From Actinoplanes oblitus (lineage in GTDB: Bacteria > Actinomycetota > Actinomycetes > Mycobacteriales > Micromonosporaceae): 64,000 nucleotides of DNA. The stretch is taken from the NCBI RefSeq assembly GCF_030252345.1, contig NZ_CP126980.1, positions 9,247,501 through 9,311,500 on the forward strand. The letters are read 5' to 3'. The position numbers were made by a program, and so were the translations under genes. The notes under the pieces were generated by a model. That model was not told the DNA's origin, did no database searches, and saw only the letters and a program-made list of their open reading frames with translations. Of the stretch, positions 39,419 through 47,689 are shown piece after piece (positions within the stretch are counted from its first letter, which is position 1; the number at the start of each line of letters is the position of its first letter).

Positions 39419-40147
39419 ATGAACGAGCGGATCCTGGTGTCCCCGGCCGATCTGATGGGCGACGGGGTGTTCGAGACGCTGCACCTGCGAGAGTCCGGGC
39501 CGTGGCTGCTCGACCAGCACCTCGACCGGCTGGCCCGGTCGGCCGCCCTGCTCGGCCTGCCACCACCGCCACCGGTCACACCCCCGGCCGGGCAGACCGG
39601 TGTGATGCGAATCATCTATACCCGCAACCTGTTCCACGTCGGCGTCTCCCCGATCCCGGACCAGGTGCTGCGCGAACGCCGGGACGGGATCCGGGTGCTC
39701 AGCGCCGGCCTCGGCGTGTCCGCCGGCCGGCAGCCCCCGTGGTCGCTGGCCACCGCCAAGTCACTGTCCTACGCGAGCAACTTCGCGGCCCGCCGCTGGG
39801 CCGCGCGGCAGGGCGCGGACGACGTCATCTGGACCTCGATCGAGGGGTACGCCCTGGAGGCCCCGACCGCCTCGATCGTCTGGCTGGCCGGCGAGGAACT
39901 GGGCACGGTCCCGTGGGAGCGGGCCGGCATCCTGCCCGGCATCACCGCGGCACACCTGCTGTCGCTGGCGCCGTCGGTGGGCCTGCGCCCGGCACCCCGC
40001 ATGATCACGCTGCCGGAACTGGCCGAGGCCGACGCGATCTGGCTGGCGTCGTCGGTCCGCGGGCTCGCGGAGGTGGTCACGCTCGACGGCACGGTCCGCC
40101 CCCGGTCACCGTGGACCCCCCGGCTGCTGACCTTGCTCGGCTTCTGA
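39419..40147 (+). CDS. pabC: Class IV aminotransferase, probable aminodeoxychorismate lyase
   Basis: This 242-residue PLP enzyme has LMGDGVFETLHLRESGPWLL, DQHLDRLARSAALLGL, the PLP-lysine region ATAKSLSYASNFAARRWA, and EAPTASIVWLAGEELGTVPW, LPGITAAHLL of the fold-IV family. PabC makes p-aminobenzoate from 4-amino-4-deoxychorismate for folate synthesis. Adjacency to the folate-binding ygfZ supports that choice over branched-chain or D-amino acid transaminases. The ATG at 39419 is preferred to a TTG one codon earlier. Confidence 0.85.
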   Translation: MNERILVSPADLMGDGVFETLHLRESGPWLLDQHLDRLARSAALLGLPPPPPVTPPAGQTGVMRIIYTRNLFHVGVSPIPDQVLRERRDGIRVLSAGLGVSAGRQPPWSLATAKSLSYASNFAARRWAARQGADDVIWTSIEGYALEAPTASIVWLAGEELGTVPWERAGILPGITAAHLLSLAPSVGLRPAPRMITLPELAEADAIWLASSVRGLAEVVTLDGTVRPRSPWTPRLLTLLGF

Positions 40148-40171
40148 ACGCCGCTCGCGGCCGCCCTCCAA

Positions 40172-40419
40172 GACCCGAGCTGGCACTCACGGCCCTATCC
40201 CGCCCCCGGACACCACCACCACGACCAGCCCCGCGACCCGAGCTGGCACTCACAACCCCATCCCGACCCCGCACACCACCACCACAACCAGCCCCGCGAC
40301 CCGAGCTGGCACTCACAACCCCATCCCGACCCCGCACACCACCACCACAACCAGCCCCGCGACCCGAGCTGGCACACACGACCCCATCCCGACCCCGCAC
40401 ACCACCACCACAACCAGCC
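40172..40419. repeat. 63-bp tandem repeat, four copies
   Basis: Units begin with gacccgagctggcac at 40172, 40235, 40298 and 40361, an exact 63-bp period. Copies two and three are identical over nearly the whole unit; one and four carry a few changes. They lie in the convergent gap between pabC and the FABP gene (40148-40750). The period is a multiple of three, so long but implausible Gly- or Trp-rich open frames appear on the minus strand. No unique spacers are present, so it is not CRISPR. Confidence 0.92.
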
Positions 40420-40677
40420 GGGGTGGGTGTGCGGCGGGACCGGCGGGACCGGGCAGTGGGCGTACCGGAAATGTCGGACTGCAGCCGAAAGCGGATTGCG
40501 GACCGGGACCCGGCGCATATCCGATTCGACCGGGCCGCCCGCAGACCGTTACCGGCGGCCGCGACCGTGACCAGCGACCCCCTGGCCTGGCATCCAGACC
40601 GCGACCGACCGCGGACCCCTACCGGCCGGCTGGGCAGTAACCAGGCGACTCCCTCGGGAGTGAACGCACTGGGAAGA

Positions 40678-40702
40678 CCGCGGGGAGCCAGGCTCCCCGC
40701 GG
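40678..40702 (-). terminator. Hairpin downstream of the FABP gene
   Basis: ccgcggggagcc and its exact reverse complement are separated by one base (effective 10-bp stem, 5-base loop). It lies 48 nt beyond the FABP stop in the pabC-FABP convergent gap. Confidence 0.65.
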
Positions 40703-40750
40703 AAACGCCAAACACGGAACTACAAAACCGCGGACGCGAACCGCCGGAAC

Positions 40751-41350
40751 TCAGCCGCCGACGCGCAACAACCGCGCCGACATGTGCGGCGTCAACGGGC
40801 TGTTGTCGATCGAGATCTCGTGCGCGTACAGCAGCGCCGCGTCCACGATCCCGAACAACCGATGCCCGCCCGTCACATGCAGCCCGGACGGCGTGTACGC
40901 CACCGCGTCCGTGCCCATCTCCAACCGGGTCGTCGCCGCCTTGCCCAGGTACAGCTCGGCGACCCCGTCCGGCCGGATCATCGTGGCTTCCATCTCGTCG
41001 CCCGGCCGCCCGTCGACCAGCACCGGCCGCCAGAAGCCCGACTCGGTCAGCGCCTGCCCGAGCGGCTGCGACTCGTCGTCGAGCAGCCAGGCCCGCGACT
41101 CGTAGCGCAAGAAGTCCCGCCCGTCGTGGCTGATCCGGATCTCCTGCGCGAAGTTGAAGTCCTCCTCCGCCGGGAATCCGCCCTGGCCCCGGCCCCGCCA
41201 CAGACCGACGAACGGCAGCAGCCCGAGCAGCGACGGGTGCAGGTCGGGGCCGACCCGCAGGTCGTGGGTGTCCTCGTAGGGGTAGGGGTCGACCGGCGGG
41301 GCGTTCAGCCACGGCGGCGGGCCCAGTGGGTTGTCCTGCTCGCCGCTCAC
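40751..41350 (-). CDS. FABP/nitrobindin-like heme-binding protein
   Basis: A GTG at 41350 with GAGGGGG upstream gives 199 residues. The protein has the nitrobindin beta-barrel motifs LLGLLPFVGLWRGRGQGGF, FNFAQEIRISHDGRDFLRYE and SRAWLLDDESQPLGQALTES, near the end MGTDAVAYTPSGLHVTGGHR, LFGIVDAALLYAHEI. The Rv0813c/THAP4 family binds heme and nitric oxide in characterised members. Mycobacteria also place it next to pabC. Its start overlaps the stop of a 34-residue membrane peptide gene. Confidence 0.85.
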   Translation of the reverse strand: MSGEQDNPLGPPPWLNAPPVDPYPYEDTHDLRVGPDLHPSLLGLLPFVGLWRGRGQGGFPAEEDFNFAQEIRISHDGRDFLRYESRAWLLDDESQPLGQALTESGFWRPVLVDGRPGDEMEATMIRPDGVAELYLGKAATTRLEMGTDAVAYTPSGLHVTGGHRLFGIVDAALLYAHEISIDNSPLTPHMSARLLRVGG

Positions 41351-41451
41351 CAGCGCCCCCTCGAAATACGCATTGCCAAATAGCCGAAACCGCCCGCCAG
41401 CGCGCCCATCGCGGCGACCAGCAGGCTCACGAACCCGATCTCCGTAACCAT
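41347..41451 (-). CDS. 34-residue single-helix membrane peptide
   Basis: An ATG at 41451 opens a 34-codon frame: a short polar start (MVTEI), one hydrophobic stretch GFVSLLVAAMGALAGGFGYL, and a basic end (AMRISRGRW). Its TGA overlaps the GTG of the nitrobindin-like gene (TGGTGAG), the tight coupling seen in genuine operons here. The plus-strand DsrE gene diverges from it at 41478. The topology suggests an inner-membrane peptide with a cytoplasmic basic tail. I know no function. Confidence 0.55.
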   Translation of the reverse strand: MVTEIGFVSLLVAAMGALAGGFGYLAMRISRGRW

Positions 41452-41477
41452 GACCGGCCCATCTTATGCTGGCCGGT

Positions 41478-41840
41478 ATGGCACGCTTGCTGGTCGTCAA
41501 GGCCACCGCCGGAGCCGACGCCCCGGAACGCTGCAACCAGGCGTTCAACGTGGCGACCACGGCCGCGACCGCCGGGGTCGACGTGTCGCTCTGGCTGACC
41601 GGCGAGTCCACCTGGTTCGCCCTGCCCGGCCGGGCCGCCGAGTTCGAGCTGCCGCACGCCGCGCCGCTGCCCGATCTGATCGAGGTGCTGCTGGAGGCCG
41701 GCCGGATCACCGCCTGCACGCAGTGCGCCGCCCGCCGCGGCATCGGCCCGGGTGACGTCCTGCCGGGCATCCGGATCGCCGGCGCCGCGGTCTTCGTCGA
41801 GGAGATCATGTCCGAGGGCGCCCAGGCCCTCGTCTACTGA
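41478..41840 (+). CDS. DsrE/DsrF-like sulfur-relay family protein
   Basis: The ATG at 41478 (MARLLVVKATAGADAPERCN) gives 120 residues; an ATG four codons earlier is less likely. The fold is DsrE-like alpha/beta with QAFNVATTAATAGVDVSLWL, then IEVLLEAGRITACTQCAARRG (a CxxC pair) and GIRIAGAAVFVEEIMSEGAQ. Family members take part in sulfur transfer. No dsrF/tusD partners adjoin it. It lacks an obvious ribosome site, and the transcript may be leaderless. Confidence 0.8.
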   Translation: MARLLVVKATAGADAPERCNQAFNVATTAATAGVDVSLWLTGESTWFALPGRAAEFELPHAAPLPDLIEVLLEAGRITACTQCAARRGIGPGDVLPGIRIAGAAVFVEEIMSEGAQALVY

Positions 41841-41849
41841 CGCTGCGCG

Positions 41850-42719
41850 TCAGGCACGGCACGGGGTGGTCACGCTGACTTGCAACCGCTCACCGCTCGC
41901 GTCCACCACGACCGATGCCGGCCCTTTCCGGTACGCCCATCCGGCCGCCCCCGACCACACCGGCGTCACCCCGTCGGGCACCCCGCGCGGCCGGCCCCCG
42001 CTCGCGCCGGCGGCCGCCCGGTAGGTGGCCGCCGTCCCGCCCGCCGGACATCCGATCTCCTGTACCGACACGCCGCTCCCGGCCACCCCGCCGAGCGCCG
42101 CCACGGTCTCCCCCAGCAGGGCCGGCACCGCCCCCGCCGGAGCCACCGGCGCCGCCGATGTCCCGGTCCGGTCCGGTTTCCCCGGGCGGCATCCGGTGTC
42201 CACCGACAGCGTCAGCACCTGGTCCGCCGCCTGTGCCTGCGCCTCGATGGCGATGAAGGCCCCGGCATCCGCGAGGAGTGACAGCCGCGTCCCGGCGCGC
42301 GTCGGCACCACGGCGGCCCGGTAACGCTCCGGCAGTGCCGCCGCCACCTCGTTCAGCGCGGTCCTGGCCTGTCCCTCGGGCACGTAGAGGAAGATGTCCT
42401 GCCCCGCGTCCGTCCCGTCCCGGACCGGCGTCAGCTCACAGGTCTCGGCGCGCGGCGCCCCGAGCCGGACCGCCCACGGCCCGTCCCCCGCCGCGGCCAG
42501 CAGCGTCCCGGTCGCCGCCCGCAGCGCCGGCATCGCCTCACCCAGGTCCTGCTGCTCCGGCACGGTCGCCGGGTCGTGACGCACCGACCACCAGGAGATC
42601 CCCGCCAGTACGACGATCCACCCGGCCACCACGGCAGCCGGCCACCGTCGTCTCCGCTTCCGCCCGGGCACGGTCACCGGCACCCCTGCGAAGTCCTCCG
42701 GCACCGTCACGGCAGCCAT
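41850..42719 (-). CDS. Single-pass membrane protein of unknown function
   Basis: This 289-residue protein has a cytoplasmic 30-residue start rich in Arg/Lys (PGRKRRRRW), one membrane helix (WPAAVVAGWIVVLAGISWW) and an exported domain with four Cys residues (TCELTP, TGCRPG, IGCPAG, TTPCRA) that could form disulfides. No enzyme motif is visible. It is convergent with the DsrE gene. Family unknown to me. Confidence 0.65.
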   Translation of the reverse strand: MAAVTVPEDFAGVPVTVPGRKRRRRWPAAVVAGWIVVLAGISWWSVRHDPATVPEQQDLGEAMPALRAATGTLLAAAGDGPWAVRLGAPRAETCELTPVRDGTDAGQDIFLYVPEGQARTALNEVAAALPERYRAAVVPTRAGTRLSLLADAGAFIAIEAQAQAADQVLTLSVDTGCRPGKPDRTGTSAAPVAPAGAVPALLGETVAALGGVAGSGVSVQEIGCPAGGTAATYRAAAGASGGRPRGVPDGVTPVWSGAAGWAYRKGPASVVVDASGERLQVSVTTPCRA

Positions 42720-42807
42720 CGTGACACGCCCCCTCCCGCCCGCCTGAGCCGAGCGCTCCGGCCACCGGGAACCCCGGGGCGGCCGTGCCGTCGAAGCGGC
42801 CGTCGGG

Positions 42808-43227
42808 TCAGGCCGCGCCGGCCACCGTCGCGCGGTACTCGGGCGACTCCAGGAACCGCGCGATCACCTCGGCCGAACCGGGCGTGAACGGCCGCCCGAG
42901 CACCTCGTCCGCCGGCACGAAGACCATCGCCGCGCCCTCCCCGAGCACCACGTCCGCCTGGGTAGCCGTGGTCCGCCCGAAGAAGTAGTGCTTGATCCGC
43001 CCCTGCGCCGGCAACTCCTGCCGCTCGAAGAGCCTCAGCTCCCCCACCGCCCGGACCTGGGCCTCCTCCCACAGCTCCCGAGCCGCCGCCTGGACAGCCG
43101 TCTCCCCGTCCTCGATCGCCCCGCCGGGCAGCCCCCACACGCCGGGGTAGTACGGCGCCTTGTCATCCCGCAACTGCAGCAGCAGCGCCCCACCCGCCCC
43201 GACCAGGAACGTGCACGCGACCCGCAT
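42808..43227 (-). CDS. NUDIX hydrolase
   Basis: The ATG at 43227 overlaps the dinG stop by one base (TGATG), giving 139 residues. The NUDIX box is GAIEDGETAVQAAARELWEE followed by AQVR, with Gln where Gly is usual. The rest (LLLQLRDDKAPYYPGVWGLP upstream, and a final helix) fits a MutT-type pyrophosphohydrolase. Substrate unknown; adjacency to dinG hints at nucleotide-pool or repair functions, but this is weak. Confidence 0.88.
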   Translation of the reverse strand: MRVACTFLVGAGGALLLQLRDDKAPYYPGVWGLPGGAIEDGETAVQAAARELWEEAQVRAVGELRLFERQELPAQGRIKHYFFGRTTATQADVVLGEGAAMVFVPADEVLGRPFTPGSAEVIARFLESPEYRATVAGAA

Positions 43228-45236
43228 CACGCCGTCTCCTCGGCTTTCGCGAGACGGGTGAGGGCGCCCAGGGCGACCTCGGACCGCGTCGTGTACCAGA
43301 ACGGCGGCAGTGACCTGCGCAGGAACGTGCCGTAGCTGCGGGCCGTCTCCAGCCTGGAGTCCAGGACCGCGACCACCCCCTTGTCCCCGGTCGAGCGGAT
43401 CAGCCGGCCCACCCCCTGGGCGAGCCGCACCGCCGCGATCGGCACGCTCACCGAGGCGAAGCCGGAGCCCGGCCGGGCCGCGTCAGCCGCGGCGGCCCGG
43501 GCGGCGGCCAGCGGCTCGTCGGGGCGGGGGAACGGCAGCCGGTCGATCACCACGAGCTGGCAGGCGTCGCCGGGCACGTCGACGCCCTGCCAGAGCGACA
43601 TCACGCCGAACAGGCAGCTGGACTTGTCCTCCCGGAACTTGCGGACCAGGATCGGCAGCGTCTCGTCGCCCTGCAGCAGGATCGGCAGGTCGGTCTTGGC
43701 GCGCAGCAGCTCGGCCGCCTGGCTTGCCGCTTTCCGTGAGGAGAACAGCCCGAGCGTGCGACCGCCGAGCGCCCGCACCAACTGGAGCAGCTCCTCGCCC
43801 GCCGCGTCGGGCAGCCCGGAGGCCATCGGGCGCGGCAGGTGCGCCGCGACGTACAGAATCCCTTGTTTCGGATAGTCGAAGGGGGAGCCGACGTCGAGCG
43901 ACGTCCAGCCGTCGCCGGAGGCGGCCTCGGCGGCGGCGACCGGCAGGCCCAGCGAGCGGGCGACGGTGTCGAATCGGCCACCCAGGGTCAGCGTCGCCGA
44001 GGCGGCCACCACCGTGCGGTCCGAGTAGAGCGCCTGGGAGAGCGTGCCGTGCACGGACAGCGGGGCGACCACGAGCGCCCGCCGGCCGGCGCCGAGGTCG
44101 GATTTCTCCACCCAGGCGACGTCGAAGTCGTCCTCCTCCAGCAGCCGCTGGGCGGTCGTGGAGAGCTCGTCGAGGACCGCTTTGGCCTGCTGCTTGCGCA
44201 CCGGGTCGGGGTCGTCGGACTTGATGTCGCCGATCGCGGTGAGCCCGGCCCGGGTGGCCGACTCGAGCAGGGTGACCGCCTGCCGGAGCGGGTCGGGCAG
44301 GCCGTCGGTGAGCCGGCCGGCCGGCACGTCGGCGAGGGCGACGGTGAGCGCGTCGGCCGCCTCGGCGAGTGACTCGGCGGCGGCCGGCGGGACCAGGGTG
44401 CGGGCGCGGCGGCCGGCCCGCTCGATCGCGTCCGGGGTGAGCTCGGCCTGCGAGGCGGACGAGACCCGCTCGGCCAGCTCGTGCGCCTCGTCGACGACCA
44501 GCAGCTTGTGCGGCGGGATGATGTGCCGCTCGGCGAGCATGTCGACGGCGAGCAGGCTGTGGTTGGTGACCACGATGTCGGCCTCGCGGGCGCGCACCCG
44601 GGACGCCTCGGCGAAGCACTCCTGCCCGTACGGACACTTGGCGGCGCCGACGCAGTCCCGGGCCGGCATGGAGACCGCCCGCCACGCGTTGTCGTCGACG
44701 CCCGGGTCGAGCTCGTCGCGGTCGCCGGTCTGGGTCTTGTCGGCCCACTTGCGGATCCGGACGACCTGCTTGCCGAGCCGGCCGGCCTCGCCCAGCCATT
44801 GGCCCGCCTTGGGCGCCGACGCGTCGTCGAAGAGCGTGTCGGTGGGCGCCTCGGCGTCGGCGTGCTCCAGCTTGGCCATGCAGAGGTAGTGGTGCCGGCC
44901 CTTGAGGACGGCGAAGGTCGGCTTGCGCCCGAGGACCGGCTCGACAGCGGCGGCCAGCCGGGGCAGGTCGTGCTCGACCAGCTGGTTCTGCAGGGCGAGG
45001 GTGGCCGTGGAGACCACCACGGGACCCTCCACGAGCAGCGCGGGGGTCAGGTAGCCGAGGCTCTTGCCGGTGCCCGTGCCGGCCTGGATCAGCAGGTGCG
45101 TCCGGTCCTTGATGGCCTTGTCGATCGCCTCGACCATGGCCTCCTGCCCCGGGCGGGAGGAACCCCCGGGAACGGCGCCGACCGCGGCGGCGAGAAGCTG
45201 TCCGGCGGTCGCCTTCTTCTTGGTAGCTGCGGGCAC
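43227..45236 (-). CDS. dinG: DinG/XPD-family ATP-dependent DNA helicase
   Basis: This 669-residue superfamily-2 helicase has Walker A at 53-59 (AGTGTGKS), DEAH box Asp249-His252 (LLVVDEAHELAE), four Cys residues placed for an iron-sulfur cluster (Cys119, 195, 201, 207) and C-terminal motifs VIDRLPFPRPDEPL and QGVGRLIRSTGDKGVVAVLD (motif VI). DinG unwinds DNA forks and R-loops during repair. There is no exonuclease domain, unlike some Gram-positive DinG proteins. Confidence 0.93.
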   Translation of the reverse strand: MPAATKKKATAGQLLAAAVGAVPGGSSRPGQEAMVEAIDKAIKDRTHLLIQAGTGTGKSLGYLTPALLVEGPVVVSTATLALQNQLVEHDLPRLAAAVEPVLGRKPTFAVLKGRHHYLCMAKLEHADAEAPTDTLFDDASAPKAGQWLGEAGRLGKQVVRIRKWADKTQTGDRDELDPGVDDNAWRAVSMPARDCVGAAKCPYGQECFAEASRVRAREADIVVTNHSLLAVDMLAERHIIPPHKLLVVDEAHELAERVSSASQAELTPDAIERAGRRARTLVPPAAAESLAEAADALTVALADVPAGRLTDGLPDPLRQAVTLLESATRAGLTAIGDIKSDDPDPVRKQQAKAVLDELSTTAQRLLEEDDFDVAWVEKSDLGAGRRALVVAPLSVHGTLSQALYSDRTVVAASATLTLGGRFDTVARSLGLPVAAAEAASGDGWTSLDVGSPFDYPKQGILYVAAHLPRPMASGLPDAAGEELLQLVRALGGRTLGLFSSRKAASQAAELLRAKTDLPILLQGDETLPILVRKFREDKSSCLFGVMSLWQGVDVPGDACQLVVIDRLPFPRPDEPLAAARAAAADAARPGSGFASVSVPIAAVRLAQGVGRLIRSTGDKGVVAVLDSRLETARSYGTFLRRSLPPFWYTTRSEVALGALTRLAKAEETA

Positions 45237-45291
45237 CCAGGAACCGTACCCGGCACCACCGACAGAACCGGTGCAACGTTAGGGTGCACCC

Positions 45292-45798
45292 ATGCCGAGC
45301 GAGATGGTCCGGGTCATCTACACGAAGTACGACGGTTCGGCTCATCGTGACTATCCGGCCCGCCGACTGGCCGAGGACGACCTGGGCGTCTGGGTCGGCG
45401 TGACGCAGGGTACCGCGTCGGTCTACCACGGCCGCCCGTCCGTCGAGCAGATCCCGTTCGTCCTGCTCGTGCCGCATCACGCCTGGTGGACGGGCATGTT
45501 CAACCCGCCGCCGCGGACCAGCGAGGTCTACTGCGACATCACCACCCCGGCCCGCTGGGAGGGTGACACGGTGCACATCGTCGACCTGGACCTGGACGTG
45601 GTCCGCCGCCGCGAGACCGGCCTTGTCGAACTACGCGACGAGGACGAGTTCGACGAGCACCGGACCCTGTTCGGTTACCCGGAGGATCTGGTCGGCCATG
45701 CCAACGCGGCCGCCCGGCTGCTGATGGACCAGCTCGGCGACGGTACCGAGCCGTTCGCCACGCATTACCGCAAGCACCTGCTAGAGGTCACGCAGTAA
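45292..45798 (+). CDS. DUF402 family protein
   Basis: This 168-residue protein matches DUF402 (FomD/ntdp-like): VIYTKYDGSAHRDYPARRL, LLVPHHAWWTGMFNP, SEVYCDITTPARWEGDTVHI, VDLDLDVVRRRETGLVELRD and EDEFDEHRTLFGYPEDLVGH. The conserved acidic and Tyr residues would bind metal and a nucleotide or phosphate. Some relatives hydrolyse nucleoside di/triphosphates. The start ATG is 55 nt from the divergent dinG. Its 3' end overlaps the convergent sigma-factor gene by 18 nt. Confidence 0.85.
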   Translation: MPSEMVRVIYTKYDGSAHRDYPARRLAEDDLGVWVGVTQGTASVYHGRPSVEQIPFVLLVPHHAWWTGMFNPPPRTSEVYCDITTPARWEGDTVHIVDLDLDVVRRRETGLVELRDEDEFDEHRTLFGYPEDLVGHANAAARLLMDQLGDGTEPFATHYRKHLLEVTQ

Positions 45799-46665
45799 CA
45801 CCTTCGCCGGGTTCTGCTGGGTGAAGACCCCGGTGATCCGCCCGCCGTCGACGGCGACGGTGACCACCGAGCACACCGGGGCGCCGCCCAGCCGCGCCCG
45901 CAGCAGCATCGCCGCGCCACCCTCGACGGTCACCGGCTCCACCATGACGTCGGTCATCTCGGCCATCCGATGGGTGAGCAGGCCGTGGAAGAGCCGGCCC
46001 ACCTTCTCCGCCCCGAAGATCGGCCGCAACGCGCTGCGGACCACCCCGCCGCCGTCGCTGATCGCGACGACATCGGGGGCCAGGACCGCCGCCAGCGTAC
46101 GGAAATCGCCGCTCTGTGCCGCCGTCAGGAACGCGGTCAGCACCCGCCGCTGCTCGGCCGGCCCGGCGGTGTGCCGGATCCCGCCGTCGGCCGCGGCCCG
46201 CCGGCCCCGCGAGGCGTGCTGCCGGGCCGCCGCCGGCGTGGTGTCCAGCACCGCCGCCACCTCCTCGAACGGCAGCCCGAACGCGTCGTGCAGCACGAAC
46301 GCCACCCGCTGCTCGGGGGTGAGCCGTTCCAGGACGACGAGCAGCGCCATGCTGACCTGGTCGGCCTGCTCGGCGTGGACGGCCGGGTCGGCGTCCGGGT
46401 CGACGGCGAAGACCGGGAGCCACTCACCGGGGTAGGCGGTACGGCGTACCCGAGCCGAGTTGAGCTGGTCCAGGCAGATCCGTGAGGTGACAGTGGTCAG
46501 CCAGCCGCGCGCGTCCCGGATGCCGGGCTGCTGCGCGAAGCGCAGCCACGCCTCCTGCACGGCGTCCTCCGCCTCGGCCCGGTTGCCGAGGATCCGGAAG
46601 GCGACGGCCGTCAGGTACGACCGATGTGCCTCGAACTCGGGCGCGGCAGGCAACGGCATGGTCAT
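45781..46665 (-). CDS. ECF41-type RNA polymerase sigma factor with SnoaL-like C-terminal domain
   Basis: With ATG 46665 the protein has 294 residues; an in-frame GTG at 46707 would add 14. Sigma region 2 is FRILGNRAEAEDAVQEAWLR, region 4 is LERLTPEQRVAFVLHDAFGL with EEVAAVLDTTPAAARQHASR. A SnoaL-like domain of about 110 residues follows (SGDFRTLAAVLAPDVVAISDGGG...). This layout is ECF41, in which the C-terminal domain modulates sigma activity. The usual DGGGK reads DGGGVV, and an NPAK replaces the common terminal motif. No target promoter or oxidoreductase partner is obvious nearby. Confidence 0.85.
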   Translation of the reverse strand: MTMPLPAAPEFEAHRSYLTAVAFRILGNRAEAEDAVQEAWLRFAQQPGIRDARGWLTTVTSRICLDQLNSARVRRTAYPGEWLPVFAVDPDADPAVHAEQADQVSMALLVVLERLTPEQRVAFVLHDAFGLPFEEVAAVLDTTPAAARQHASRGRRAAADGGIRHTAGPAEQRRVLTAFLTAAQSGDFRTLAAVLAPDVVAISDGGGVVRSALRPIFGAEKVGRLFHGLLTHRMAEMTDVMVEPVTVEGGAAMLLRARLGGAPVCSVVTVAVDGGRITGVFTQQNPAKVLLRDL

Positions 46666-46751
46666 ATTCTGCGCGGCTTGCCCGGGCTCGGGTATCAGCT
46701 GTGCCACAGTATGAAACGGGATATTTCCGGTAAATAGGGTGGTGAGCGCAC

Positions 46752-47621
46752 GTGCAGGACATGGCGACTCTCGCGGGCAGCCTGGCCGGACTCGCCGGTG
46801 CCGGCGGCGCGATGTCGATCGCCCTGGCCCGCCGGCCCCGACCCTGCCTGACCGCCGGGCACGCGCTGGTCCCGGACCGGCTCATCGATCCGCTGCCGAT
46901 GGTGCTGCGGCTCGGGCTGGGCGGGATGACCGTCCGGGTCACCCCCGGCCCGCACGGCGAGCTGTTCCTCGGCCCCGGCGACCCGCAGCCCGGCCGCACC
47001 CTGCGCCGGCTCGTGCTGGCGCCGCTGTTCACCCGCGCACAGGCCAGCGCCGGCCGGCTGTGGAGCGACCAGCGGGCGCCGTTCCAGCTGGTGGTCGAGT
47101 TCGCCGGGCGCGGCCGGGACACCGAGTCGCTGCTGCGCGCGTACCGGATGCTGGACCAGCAGCTGCGTGACCACGCGCCGCTGCTCAGCCGCAGCGCCGG
47201 CGGGGAGCTGACGCCGGGCGTGGTGACGGTCACGGTGACCGGCATCGCCAACGCGCGGGAGTTGCTCGCCGCCCAGCCGGTGCGCCACGCGTTCGCCGAG
47301 GGCTCCTTCGACGACCTGACCACCGGCCCGGTCCCGCTGGAGCTCGTGCCGGTGCTCGCCGAGCCGTGGGCGTACCGGTTCGGCTGGGACGGCCGCGAGG
47401 CGATCACCGCCGAGGAGCGCCATCTGCTGCACGCGCTGGTCCAGGCCGCGCACGATCAGGGCCACCTGGTCCGGATCGGCGGCCTGCCGGGCGCGTCCCG
47501 GCGGGCCCGGCAGGCGATCTGGTCGGAACTGATCCACGCCGGGGTCGACGTGATCGCCGACGCCGACATCGCCGGACTGGCGAAGCATCTTCGCCGGTTT
47601 GGGACGGTGTCGAACGGGTGA
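46752..47621 (+). CDS. PI-PLC/glycerophosphodiesterase-like TIM-barrel protein
   Basis: This 289-residue protein (GTG start) is probably an alpha/beta barrel of the phosphatidylinositol phospholipase C/GDPD superfamily. The end reads HDQGHLVRIGGLPGASRRAR, WSELIHAGVDVIADADIAGL, the pattern of the last strands. The early catalytic HRG-type motif is not plain: the start reads MSIALARRPRPCLTAGHALV, so activity is doubtful. It is divergent from the sigma-factor gene. Confidence 0.5.
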   Translation: MQDMATLAGSLAGLAGAGGAMSIALARRPRPCLTAGHALVPDRLIDPLPMVLRLGLGGMTVRVTPGPHGELFLGPGDPQPGRTLRRLVLAPLFTRAQASAGRLWSDQRAPFQLVVEFAGRGRDTESLLRAYRMLDQQLRDHAPLLSRSAGGELTPGVVTVTVTGIANARELLAAQPVRHAFAEGSFDDLTTGPVPLELVPVLAEPWAYRFGWDGREAITAEERHLLHALVQAAHDQGHLVRIGGLPGASRRARQAIWSELIHAGVDVIADADIAGLAKHLRRFGTVSNG

Positions 47622-47689
47622 ACACCCGTGGACCGATAGCATGCCTGCGGAGATCAAGCGAGAAAAACCCGTCGATCGAGGTCCGTGCC

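Noticed and set aside
38969..39637. Long upstream extension of the ygfZ frame
   Set aside because: It runs through the fur gene in another frame. The GTG at 38968 has a ribosome site and overlaps the fur stop as other gene pairs here do.
40172..40419. Possible CRISPR array or secreted repeat protein
   Set aside because: The whole 63-bp unit is repeated without variable spacers. Neither strand gives a frame with a start and signal.
40195..40518. Minus-strand frame encoding a Trp-rich 21-residue repeat
   Set aside because: It exists only because the 63-bp repeat period is divisible by three. No ribosome site, conservation or plausible fold supports it.
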